NCBI GenBank assembly: GCA_024516035.1
Contig: CM044967.1
Coordinates: forward strand, 16,310,502-16,374,501
Length of the DNA stretch: 64,000 nt
Direction: 5' to 3'
Origin: Bactericera cockerelli
Taxonomy: Eukaryota; Arthropoda; Insecta; Hemiptera; Triozidae
Below the pieces are notes generated by a model, which saw nothing but the letters and a program-made list of their open reading frames with translations, did not search any database and had not been told where the DNA came from. The position numbers and the translations under genes are program-made. Below are positions 11,564 through 24,100 of this stretch, piece after piece. Each line of letters starts with the position of its first letter. Position 1 is the stretch's first letter.

Positions 11564-12079
11564 TGGTTCTACCAGAAGTACGAATACTTGCATGAGTATC
11601 AGAATACAAGTTATATCCTATAGTCTACTTATATCTATACTTTCGACAACATGCACGCCAAATTCGGGACTGTGTCTCCTTTACCAGTCGTAAAGATTCT
11701 CCCTCCCCCATCTATCTCTCCTCCCCAATCACCCCCCTCCCCCCTCCTCCATTCTTTCCTTGGGAAATACTGGAAAAAATACTCTTTCGTCTAAATTATT
11801 GAAATGAATTACTCTCCATGTTTCTTCATTTCACGTTTCTATCGCAAGTATTCTATAGCATTTGCCCATGAAATACATGAGACCTGTTTGACTGCTGGAA
11901 TAAAGGGGACTTCTCAGTCTTAGTTCCGCACTATTAGGTATAGCATGTGCGCTGATCTTCTGCATGAGGGTTTCCTCTAGGCTGATCTTCTACATGAGGG
12001 GTACAGCTTGCTCTAGGTTCTCCCGTAATTTCAGTAATTCCTTTTTATTATATTTTCAAAACTTGCTTCTCTTTTCCAG
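11564..12079. other. gene-free sequence upstream of exon 1
   Basis: Contains a C-rich stretch at 11700-11755 and a short direct repeat (GCTGATCTTCTGCATGAGGG and GCTGATCTTCTACATGAGGG) at 11951 and 11981. It ends in the pyrimidine tract of the exon-1 acceptor. Confidence 0.5.
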
Positions 12080-12195
12080 GAGTATCCCAAGTGGACACGA
12101 AATGTTTGATATTCGCCCATCTCCTCTAGCGAAGATGAAATCAATGAGGGCCCATGTGCCAGCCTGGCCTCTGCATATTACTCTTCGTTATCTCG
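12080..12195 (+). CDS. exon 1 of model: N-terminal extracellular segment
   Basis: Strong acceptor (CTTCTCTTTTCCAG) ends at 12079 and donor GTAAGT starts at 12196. The exon enters with one base completing a codon and ends in phase 1; CTC G joined to TG in exon 2 gives Leu-Val. Encodes residues 1-38, with the string [17 protein letters not shown]. The frame stays open upstream to ATG codons at 11964 and 11994, with a hydrophobic FLLYFQNLLLF stretch. A start here without an upstream exon is therefore possible, but the clean acceptor favours a missing 5' exon. The exon lies 11.5 kb from exon 2, the longest intron of the model. Confidence 0.72.
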
Positions 12196-15100
12196 GTAAG
12201 TGACGGACTGACGACGGTCAGTTGTGCTGGTTATGAACTCGAGACGAGACATGACAGAGTTTTGTCACGTCTTGTGAAAAAACGGGTGGTTTTACGTGAC
12301 GAGATTTTTTTTATAATTTTTCAATAGGTGACAACTAAAACAACAACAAAATGACCACAACTAAAACGACCACAACAGAAAAACACATAACAAAACGACC
12401 ATAACAACAATAACAAAACGACCATAACAATAACAACCAACAAAACAACATAACAAAACGACCACAACAATAACAAAACGACCATAACAATAACAACACA
12501 ACAAAAACAAATATCAAAACGACACAAAACAAGAACAAACGGCCATAACAATAACAACACAACAAAACACATAACAAAACGACCACAACACACCAACAAT
12601 TTTTACATATTTCCTATAGAAAATATTTCAGTAAGGCTCAAAAGTTAGCATATTGTACAATAGCATAAGGTTAAGGTGCGTCATTTGACTCATTTGGGAT
12701 ACGTTAGAGGCCTTCTCAAAAATGGAGGGTTCTCATTATTGAATGCATGGAAGGCGGGAAGCCTCACAATATTAGACGAGGAGAAAATTAATCAAATGTA
12801 CACGATATCAGTCAGTGAATCCAGTTCTAGTCTATCCAAGTGAGAGTGGCAACAGTAAGAGCTAGCTAGCATAGCGTCGATTTGAGTAATAATAATAATA
12901 ATATGAATATGGGGCGTTTTTTTAGAGGGTAGAAAACCGTTTGATGGGCTCTTATAAAAAGCAAACGCCTGTGTTTGAAATGAGCAATTTTTTCCCTAAA
13001 AATAAATAAATAATAATATCGCCTTATTTATACTGCTTGATTAGGACTGTTAAGTCCAATTATTCCAGCAGTAAGCCCAAGAGGTATTATTATGTGTTAA
13101 AAATCCCAAATGGGAGGATAACTTGTCATGTCCCGGCTGGGTTTCGAACCGCGACCTCTGGAATATTCGGATTCACACAGTGCGCCTTTAATACTGAGCT
13201 ACCGAGTAATGTGACAGAAATGGTAATAGTAGTAATAAAAATAACACCCTCGAGAGGAGATAAGCTGAGCAATAATAATAGACCCTTTAGTGAAAGGTAA
13301 CCACCTGTGTTAATACTCAAAGCTTTTTCTACCACCTAAAGGGCCACATAATGAAAAGATTAGAAAATCTAATCGGATCCTTAGATTTAATCAGCTGACC
13401 GACACAGGTATTTTAAAACAAGATTTTCCGCTACAACTCTGTTACGCCACAGAGCTAATATACAGCTACAAAGCCCGGCTTGGATATATTATCACCTCTA
13501 CAGTTTGTTGTATAATCATAAAACATACGAACTAGGTTTAGCGTAAGTATAGCACGCTCGTTTTGTTTTTGACATTTTCATGTCTTTGCTCTGGCACATA
13601 ACCAAAATTATGTGACGAAATTATGTAACGAAATTATGTAACGATATTATGTAACGATATTATGTAACGAAATATTGAATTGTAAAGGGAGAGAAGAGGG
13701 AAAGTGTGTGTCATGCGCACAATGGCGAAGTATTGAATTGTAGAGGGAGAGAAGAGAGAAGGTATGTGTCATGCGCACAATACGAAATTTGGTCAGTTGG
13801 GTTTTGGACCTTGAATAGTAAAGATGAAAATGTCCCAATGGTTGCAGACTCGTATGCAAGCGTTTTTTTTCTTGGCGTTGCAAAACTAGCGTTTTGCTTA
13901 ACACTCTTTAGTGGAAGGTAACCCATTCTATTCTATTCCAATTGATTTGTAAATAATATTCTTCATGTTTATAACTGTTAAGTATAAATAGAATAAGTAA
14001 CCACCCGGTGAGGTTAATCAAAAAATTTCTACCACCTAACTGTAAGGGCCACATTATGAAACAGGATTAAAAAATCTAATCGGATCCTTAGATTTAATCA
14101 TCTGACCAATAGGTATTTTAAAACAAAGTTTTCCGCTACAACTCTGTTTCGCCACAGAGCTAATATACAGCTACAAAGCCCGGCTTAGATATATTATCAC
14201 CTCTAATACAGTTTGTTGTATAATAATAATAACACTCTTTAGTGGAAGGTTACCACCAGGCGAGGTTATTGCCAAAGCATTTTCTAGCACCTAACCCTCA
14301 GAGTCTTATTATTATGTGATCACAAACTCAAATTAACGAGGTAAAATTTATGCACTGGGTGGGATTCGAACCAACGGATCCCTACGCTACCTGGATTAGC
14401 AGACTAATAACGCCTTAACCACTTGACTACCAGTGCACCTAGATTCCTCGCGAGTGTTGGAAGTTGGAGGGACTAAATTATAAACAACTAAACAACTACC
14501 AAACGGAATTCTCCCCGACCCCTCTCAACTTAATTCAACCCCCACCCTTATTCTACCACCAACTTCATTCAACATCTGATCATTATCACTAGTCTACTAT
14601 TAGGGGTTCATTGTGGAGAAAAGCTGACTAGGGGACTGTGAATAGACAAGTTGTCATGATATAGGGGACTATAATTAATCAGTCAAAACAGAAATGTACA
14701 GTAAAGTTAAGTTGAGGATATAAGAAAAACCTGTATACAAAAGAATATTTTTACTTTCTATAACCTATAACAGTGGTCCTCCATGGGGGTGCCGTGGCAC
14801 CCTGGGGTGCGGTGAGCCAGCTTCAGGGGTGCCGCGAGATTTAAAAATTATCATTTAATTTTTGTAGTTTTTGAAAATTTGGTGTTTTTCAAGCAAGAAA
14901 ACAGTGAAAGTTTTTGTGATCTATTGGCAAATGATGAGTGGAGAACTCAATTGGCGTACTTATCTGCCGTTTTTCATCATTTGAATGCTCTCAGTACAGA
15001 CCTGCAAGGTCCCTCTGATTTTTTTTCTCTCCTGGAGTGTCGCTGAGCTCTGAGGTGAAAGAAAGGGTGCCTTGATGGAGAAAAGGTTGCGGACCACTGA

Positions 15101-18100
15101 CCTATAAGGTATAGAAAGTATTGTTTTTCAGATCAATTTTTACTCTCTATAACCTCTGTATAAGAGAAACCTCGATTCTCTGGAGTTCCTTCATATCCTG
15201 GGTCCTGTATGGACAGTAATGATAATTCAGTGTCCGTAAGATAGGCATAGCTACCTATGTCACGATGGTGGAAGGATTAAATGGACGCTCAAAATATTCA
15301 CCTCCCTGGATGTTGCTTAACTTCGGTGATCCTAATGCAAGGTGTATTCAATGCGCCATCGACGCTGTCGAGAAAAAGGCAACAGTACAAGAGCAGAAGA
15401 AGAAGAAAAATGAGGAGAAGGAAGAGACAAAAGAAGAAGGAAGACAGAAAAATGAAAAGAGAAGAGGAAGAGAAGAAGAAGACGAAAAATGAGAAGAAGG
15501 AAGAGAAGAAGAAGACGAAAAATGAGAAGAAGGAAGAGAAGAAGAAGAAGAAAAATGAGGAGAAGGAAGAGAAGAAGAAGAAGAAAAATGAGGAGAAGGA
15601 AGAGAAGAAGAAGAAGAAGAAAAATGAGGAGAAGGAAGAGAAGAAGAAGAAGAAGAAAAATGAGGAGAAGGAAGAGAAGAAGAAGAAGAAAAATGAGGAG
15701 AAGGAAGAGAAGAAGAAGAAAAATGAGGAGAAGGAAGAGAAAAAGAAGAAAATGAGGAGAAGGAAGAGAAAAAGAAGAAGAAGAAGGAAACGTTAGGAGA
15801 AGAATATTTTATGGAAAGCGCTAAAAGCAAGTCCCAAGTTTCTTATCTGCCTTTAACATCTCTGGTTGGAACTCAACATCGCAGTAAGTTTACTTACTGT
15901 TAGTGTACACCAGTGGTTTTCAAACTGTGGGTCGCGACCCTCCAGAGGAGTCACAATAAAAAATGTTCAGGGGGTCGGTTCTTTCTCTTTCTTCAGGAAT
16001 CAAAAGAAGAAAGCAGACAGAAACGCAAGTTTTTGGTTATTTTGGATTTCTGAAGATAAATATAGTCTGGCCGGGGGACTATAAACAGGGAGTAGACAAG
16101 CAGTGTGGCTGGTGGACTATAAACAGGGAGTAGACCACCATTGGCTTGGTTCTGGGGGGGCCTTGTCAATTATTAGCCTCCTTGTAAAGACAGTGCTAGA
16201 ACTGCTGAGTCATTCCTCCACTGTCTGGCTACCATCGTTCACGATGACGCCACCCTATGATGATGATGATGATGAAGAAAAATAAATTCTACGTAAAATT
16301 TCTGCTCTTTACTTGGATGTACGGGTCCAATCATACCTCGTGAGGAAAAATGAATAGCTGCGACCAGTGGAAGTACCATAACCTTTTTCAAGTGGCTCGC
16401 GGAGTCAAAAGGTTTGAATCAAAACCTTTTTCAAATGGCTCGCGGAGTCAAAAGGTTTGAAAACCGCCAGTGTACACTATGCGGGATATAAAAACATTAT
16501 TATAGAGCACATACATAAGGATAACTCTGACTTACTGAACTTACTGAAAGCGTTTTCAACCGAGGCGTGCTGTGCAAGGTTCTTATGTTCGCAATTATAT
16601 CGATTCTGCCTTACCTCTTACCTCAGAGGTAGTTTAAGGCACGATATGTACCTCACAGGAGGGCTAACTAAGCCTCTCTCTCTCTTTCATACTCCCTCTT
16701 TCGTTCTCCCACCTCTCTCTTACCCCCTCCACTTCTCTCTGTCTCTCTCTCTCTCTCTCGCCTACTCTATTCTCTCTCTCTCTCTCTCACCTACTCTCAT
16801 CTCTCTCTCTCTTACCTACCCTCACTCTATCTCTCTCTCTCTCTGTCTCTCCTACTCACCCTCTTCTAGTCTTCTCTATCTCTACCTCACTCTCAACCTA
16901 CTTCACTACTCAATCTCATGCTGGTAAAATTTTTACCGAAATTGGGACTCGACCCACTGTTTGCCAGGTTACAAGTCCGCCGCCTTATCGATCAAACTAC
17001 TGAGGTCGGTATGCGTGTTTTATTTTATTTATTTATTTATATTACAATTTACGGCAATACAATATATTACAATCTGCCATTATCTTTTCTGAAAAACAGA
17101 AAACTTAATTTTCTGTTAACAATAAACAGTGACGTAGTAAACAACAGAGTTGAATGACGAAGCATTGTTGAAGAGGCCAAGACCCACCCCGGGCTGTAAT
17201 GCCAATTGGTAAGGGTAATAAACAGTGAGACTAATTTACAGTTCCCAATTGTTTGAAAATCTTGCTAATTCGAAATCTCAACAGGTCGAATCCTGCTGAC
17301 TCGAAAAAAAATTTCGGGCCTTGTCGAACTTCGCCCCATATTTGAAATCCCGATATCTCGAAACTCTCAATAACTCGAAATGAAGCTTCTGTCCCTTGAA
17401 TTTTGAGCTAGCGGGATTCCACGGTATTACTAGTGGACTAATAGACAGCTGTTTACGATGGCATGATAATCAGAACTATTACCTGCCGATGAGAGCAAAT
17501 AAGCTCAAAACAGCTGTCCAGTGTCCAGGTATGTTCTGATTTTCATGTACATCTGGTACAACTTCTCACTTTTCTGTTTATACTTATCATACTGACTAAT
17601 GTGTTTAGCAGCGTATGAGCGTAACGCCTGTCGCTTACAAAGCAACAATATTGTGCCTATAAAAAATGCAGGCACAGGGATTTTCAAGTCCTAGTCAGGA
17701 AGTATAAACAAGGTCTATTATGATTTATTCTTCTGCGACCCCGGTGGGAACTGAAGAAAAGTACAGCGGAAAATTTAAACAAGAGAGGTGAAGTTATGAA
17801 CAACAGGCGAAGAGGACTGGAAAGTGTGAGAGAGGAAAGAGGAGCAAAGTGGTAAACGGAAGACTGAATTTCCATAGGGGTGATTGCAATTTATGAAAAC
17901 CAGACAAAACAGAAAAGTGAGAAGTTGTACTATTACTTCCGAGAAATTTCTAATATTAGAAATCGGAAGTATTGTGTTCGTTTTTGTAAAAAAAAATATT
18001 TTTTTGCTCCGATTTCAATTTTTTTCATATTTCTGGACGTTTCATAACCTCCTGAGCAAATTTGGTTTTGTGTCTGTCTGTCGGTCCGTCGGTCTGTCGG

Positions 18101-21100
18101 TCTGTCTGTCGGTCTGTCTGTCGGTCTGTTAAAACGATTCCTTGTAACGCGCAAATCTCGGAAACTACTCTACCGATTTTGATGAAATTTTGCACAAATC
18201 TAGGAGACATTCTGCAAATGGTCCCATTTTAAATTCATCGAATTCGTACTAGCGGTTCTTGGTAAAAGAGACCATGCGCCTGACCACTAACTTTTTACTT
18301 AAACGCTGATATCTCGTGAACGGTACACTCGATTTTGATGAAATTTTGTATGGTTATGCATATTATTATTTTACATAGGCTTTTTATATTTATTTTTAAA
18401 TTAATAATGATTTGACTCTGATATTTAAGAAAATCCGAAATTTTGGACAAAGAAGTCAAAAAATAAGGATCACGACTTGCCGATACAGAATTTTTTGTAG
18501 AATCTAGAATGTATAAAAAACAATATCTACCATATAAAACAAATTTGAAGAAAATCGGTTGAGCCGTTTTAGAGATACAAGTAATTTTCTAAAAAAATCT
18601 CAAATTTGGCACGTGTTTACAATGTGAAGCAATCACGAGGAAGTATTGTGTCCATAATTGGCAGTGTTTTTTTTTTTTTTTTTGATGCCAGACCTTAAAT
18701 TTGGCTCTTAGAGTGCTCTTATTTTATAGTCCATGTGTGAGTCCTGACCCTTAGTCAGACCACTATCTTCTTCTTCATTTACTCTGTCTTATCCCGCTTA
18801 AGCTGTGTCGACGTTGTTCAATGTTCAACCTCATGGTTGAGATTGTTTGGTTTTGGCACATTTTTTACGGCTGGATGCCCTTTCTAACGCCAACGATTTT
18901 ATTTGATTTAACGTCCTAGATAAGGACGGGGCTTTTACCCTCCATTCGCTGGGAATCGTACCAGCTACACACATTAACCTCACCCAGCCGGAAATGCCAG
19001 CCTCACATGTGCGGAGTCAGACCACTATCTATTAGGGTCAAATTATAAAATAGGATTAGTACAAGAATAAGGGAAGACCGTCTAATCCTAGTGGTGCTCT
19101 GTGATTGGTGGAAAGTTCGACTTATGGGAGTAAATGGGTGGTCTTCCCTTATCTATGTTGTAATCTTGTTTTATAATTTGTCCCTTTTTCCATCTGCTAT
19201 TTAGTCTATCTACTATTTAGGGCCGAATTATAAAACAGGATTAGATTTAATCCAAGTGGACACTATCCCTTAACTTGGGATATTATAGAGAGCTCAGCTT
19301 GCTTGAAAACTCCGACTTGAGGGCGTGTCTGGCTTAGCTTAACTTTAATCTTGTTTGATAATGTGGCCCTCATAGTCTCTCAGGCAGACTTCAACACCCT
19401 TCGGTAATTTTAAACTCGACCCTGTTATAACAGGTAGGTATGCTGAAAAAAAGTTTTACACAGACTACAAATACATTTTCCAGGCTGTGTAGCTTCAGTA
19501 TGGCTGGTGATTTATGAAATTGCATGCCTCGCTAGGGCTTTTTTTTCCTCTTTGTAAAGGTGAATAAATTGCTGCTCATGATGTTTAATTGTGGAAATTG
19601 TTTCAAGTGGTTGTTTTTTTGCTGATGAGCAGTTTTTTTGCAATTTGTTGGCGTCTACTGGTGCGATGTCTAGTTAAGCGTAATAATAATAATAATAATA
19701 CCTACTCTTTAGTGGAAGGTAACCACCAGGCGAGGTTAATGCTCAAAGCATTTCCTACATCCTACCGACTAACCCTCAGAGTCTTATTATTATGTGGTCA
19801 CATACTCAAATTAATGAGGAAAAATTCATGCATTGGGTGGGATTCGAACCAACGGATCCCTACGCTACCTGGATTAACAGACTAACGCTTTAACCACTTG
19901 ATTACCAGTGCACGTCAACGTCAATCCTGTTAAGGGTGCGTCTTTTGGCTAGAAAAGACTGGTACGGCATCTGTTAATGGTTTAACGAACCAACGGATTC
20001 CTACGCTACCTGGATTACCAGACCAGCGTCTTAACCACTTGAGTACCAGTGCTGCACTGGTATTCATGAAACTCGGATTCTCTCTTTATAAGTTACTAAC
20101 TAATGCAATTATTATTTATGGTTTTTGTATCATGTGCGTATTGGGAATATCAAACATACATAGGACCATCCAAGTCCTAACCTCGCTGGACGTTGCTTCA
20201 TTTGGTGATCTTATTAAACCTAGGTCCATTGAAAGAAAAAAAAACCTAGTTTCAGTATGTTTTAGAGTTTCAGTCTAAACAGAAAAGTGAGAAGTAATAC
20301 TTATAAGTACTTGGATGAACAAATTGTAAAATGTAATCTGAACAGTTGTTTCGGGCTTATTACTTCTCATCAGTAGGCAATAGATCTGAAGTCAATGGCA
20401 TCAACTAAAATGTAATATTTTATATTATATGTAATATTTTTATGTAAAACTCTTTAAATTCTTAAATGATTCTTTAAATTTTTCTCTCTTCTCACTTTTG
20501 TTTTTTGAGGAGAGTGAAAAATTTAATTTTTATTTAAAAATATTACTTTGCATTTCTAGTGTCCTAACTAAAGGGCGCGGTTATTCCCTGTGGCAATCTC
20601 TTCCACCCAACCCTTTATCGACAATTTCTTTAAAAATGTCCACTATAACTTCTCACTTTTGTTTTTTTTCATTAACTCACAGACTGACTTATTTTTCGGA
20701 ACCTATTTTAGGGATACCCTGGTCCCCTTTCATAAAATGAAACCCTGTTGATAATTTCAGAAGGGCTGTGAAGAGCTCGCATGAATATTTTCAAAAAGGC
20801 TCTAATAAGTTGAGAGGGAACATTAGAGGGAACTTTTGTATTCTGAAAGTTAAGGTGGGCGGAAAAGTGTACTCGAACTAGTGTATAAAAACGAACGTCA
20901 CTCTGCCTTAATTATTTTTGTTTAAATTGTACCTATAGATAAATAAATAACCTCTTCTTCACTTTGCTTTTTCTCAAAAACCTACGTAGGGTCTAAATTG
21001 TATAAATAAAGTATTAGCTGTATGAAAAGAATTTTCGTGAGCTTTGGAATTTAAATAATCTAAAACACAATTTCCTTTGTCGTCCTTGTCAGCTGTCCTT

Positions 21101-24100
21101 GTCTTATTACTTTCCTTATCTCGTATAAAAAGAAAGTATTTTTTTTTTCTCTCTTTATAATAATAATAATAATAATCAGTAGTCACTGTGGCAGAGCGAG
21201 TTAGCGCGCTAGGCATTGCACACATGGTGACCTGGGTTCGATTCCCAGCGGGGGAGGATTTTTTCTGCTCTGTACTTGGATGTTCGGGGTCCACTCATAC
21301 CTCGTGAGGAAAAATGAGTAGCTACTTTAATGTGAAGCAGCGACCAGTGGCAGAATCTTAGGCAAAAAAATAATACAAGATATTGTAAATTAAAGTGGTA
21401 AAGTCCTATGATTCTGCACTACCCACTAAAATTGTGACATAATAACACAAAGAAAAAGCATTATTATAATAATAATAATCACACTCTTTAGTGAAAGGTA
21501 ACTACCAGGCGAGGTTAATGCTCAAAGCATTTTCTACCACCTAACCCTCAGAGTCTTATTAATATAAAGTGGTCACAACCTCAAATAAATGAGGAAAAAT
21601 TCATACACTGGGTATTATTCGAACTAACGGATCCCTACGCTACCTGATTTACCAGACTAGCGCGTTAACCACTTCACCATCAGTCCATGGTTTCTGCTTT
21701 TGTTTCTGGTTATAGTTCAGCTCTTCCTAACTCTTCAAATCTTCTCTTCCTAACTATCTTTATCTCCACAAATCTCTATAGCTTTTCTTCCTAACTGTAC
21801 ATATATCTACTCTTCCTAACCAGCTATATCTTCTCTTTCACTCTCTATATCTTCTCTCCATCATCATCCATTATCAATTTCCTAATGCCGCCACTGGCCG
21901 TAGCCTACTCTCCAATTACCCCAATTGTCCTCACGAGCTCCGAAATACAAAAAGGAAAAATTCCGACCCCGCCGGGATTTGAACCTGGGTCATCTGGAGT
22001 ACAAGTCGAGCATGCTACCGCTAGACCAAGGTGATTTATTCTGTGACAACTCACATCAGAATAAAATAAATCCAGTGCAAATAGTCAAAGCCAAAATCTC
22101 GATAACTTCTACCTAAAAGCCTTTGAAGGGTTCAAACCAAGTAGATTTGATAAATTTAATTGCATTAAATATAAATAAAAAGTCTGACAAAAAAAGAAAA
22201 TATCTATTAGGCTAAGTGCAATGAAAGACCTTGTTCCACTCTAAGTACAATTTTTATTTGTTTTTAAAATGCAATAAATAAATGAGAATTAAAATAAGAT
22301 CTTTCTTAACCCCAGAAAAGTTGAACATTTATAAAGAACATCTATAAAAGAACATCATTTTTTCTCTCATCCTCTCTTGAAAATGTTAGTTTTTCCTATA
22401 GAAAAGGAAAGTCGTAGTAATGTAATTTTCATTAATGGTTTTTCATTTCAGTAAAAGTTCATTTAGGACATAAAAATCTGGAAGCTTTTCTCGATCAAGG
22501 TCAATTTTGTTTAAATCTAATGATAATGTGTTTTCCTCATAGCTATACTCACCAGCACAATTAACCACTTGTTGTTTTTCTAAAGCCAGCGTCGATAGCA
22601 CGTGGAATACACGAGTTCTCGTTCTGTCACTCAAGTTAGGCAACGTCCAGCGAGGCAAGGACTTGCATGGGTGACCATTTGAATTCGAACCCTCGTGATG
22701 CTGACTGTTCCTGATGTAACTCAGGCTGGGTGAGGTTAATTTAAGAAGCTCGTTTGAGAATTTGCAGCGAAACTCACGTCGTGTTATGGCCATACAGTTG
22801 ACAGCGATCTTATTATTATTATTATTATTTTTAATAGATAATAAGACATAAGAGGCCTCAGATATTAATTTGATTTTGTACAAGATGCCCATATACTATG
22901 TATTTATGCTGTGTGTAAATTTAATTGTACAAATAAAGGCTCTTTACATTACATTACAATAAGACATATGTACACTTGTACAGTACAGAATAATGATTAC
23001 GAAAAAATTAATGGAAACAATGCAATACCTAAACAATAAAGGGGGAAAAATAGATAAATATACATATATATCCGAACTAAATGGCGGGGTTATGGCCTAT
23101 GACAATCTCTTCCACCCAACCCGTGCCAGCCTCCGTGGCGTAATGGTTGTGACTACTGCCCGTAGTCCAGAGATCCCGAGTTCGATCCCCGGTTGGGGCA
23201 GACTTTTCGAAGAAAATTCTGTTCCCTCCAAATACGTGAGGCTGGCATTTCCGGCCCTACCCAGGCTGGGTGAGGTTAATGTGGGTAGCTGGTACGATTC
23301 CCAGCGAATGGAGTGTAAAACTCCCGTCCTGTGTACCTTAAGTCAGGACGTTAAAACCAAATAGAATCAATGGACATGAAAGGAGCCTAGACATTGGATC
23401 TGGACGTCCATATAATCCTCTCACCACCGTGATTTCTGTCCCTATCCCTATATAGAGTTAGGAAGAAAAGCTATGGAGATTTGGGGAGATAAAGATAGTT
23501 AGGAAGAGAAGATAGAGATGGTTAGGTAGAGAAGATGAAGAGTTAGGAAGAGCAGAACTATAACCAGAAACAAAAGCAGAAACCATGCACTGGTAGTCAA
23601 GTGGTTAACGACCTAGTCTGGTAATCCAGGTAGCGTATCTGTCCCTATCTCACGGACACGGAATTATTATTTTAAATTATTATACCCAACCCGTAATTAA
23701 AAACAAACACCTTACTCTGTTTCCAGTGATCAAAAGCATCGAGATCCAGGTCCCACAGGACTACACAGCGCTGTCTGGCGATCTGGTGGTCCACATCTAT
23801 GGCATTCCCCCCCACCCTGAGAGACAGCTGTACACTCAACTACTGGAGGAGGAGGAGGAGGACCCTGGCATCTGGAAAGTCATGGGTGAGGACATTTGAG
23901 GACATTTTCCCTCCCCCTCGTAGTAATTTTCTGTTGGGGGTTGTCGTGAATATACTATGAATATAATATAATAATAATATAATGTGTTTGGGGCTGGGGC
24001 TCAGTAATTATTACTAAGTATTATAAATTATTACCAAGTATTATAAATTCTGGCTGGGGGATTATAAACAGTGAGTTGACCAGCAGTCTGGCTGGAGGAC

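Noticed and set aside
12321..12599. Val/Leu/Cys-rich minus-strand frames that look like membrane proteins
   Set aside because: Antisense of an AAC/ACG minisatellite.
15281..15830. Long Lys/Glu-rich (plus) and Ser/Phe-rich (minus) frames
   Set aside because: GAA-repeat artefact; its start lies in a 5S-derived SINE.
17884..18154. Frames with [11 protein letters not shown] or [11 protein letters not shown] repeats, here and at 27712, 30122 and 30300
   Set aside because: They translate the GTCTGTCG minisatellite inside repeat J.
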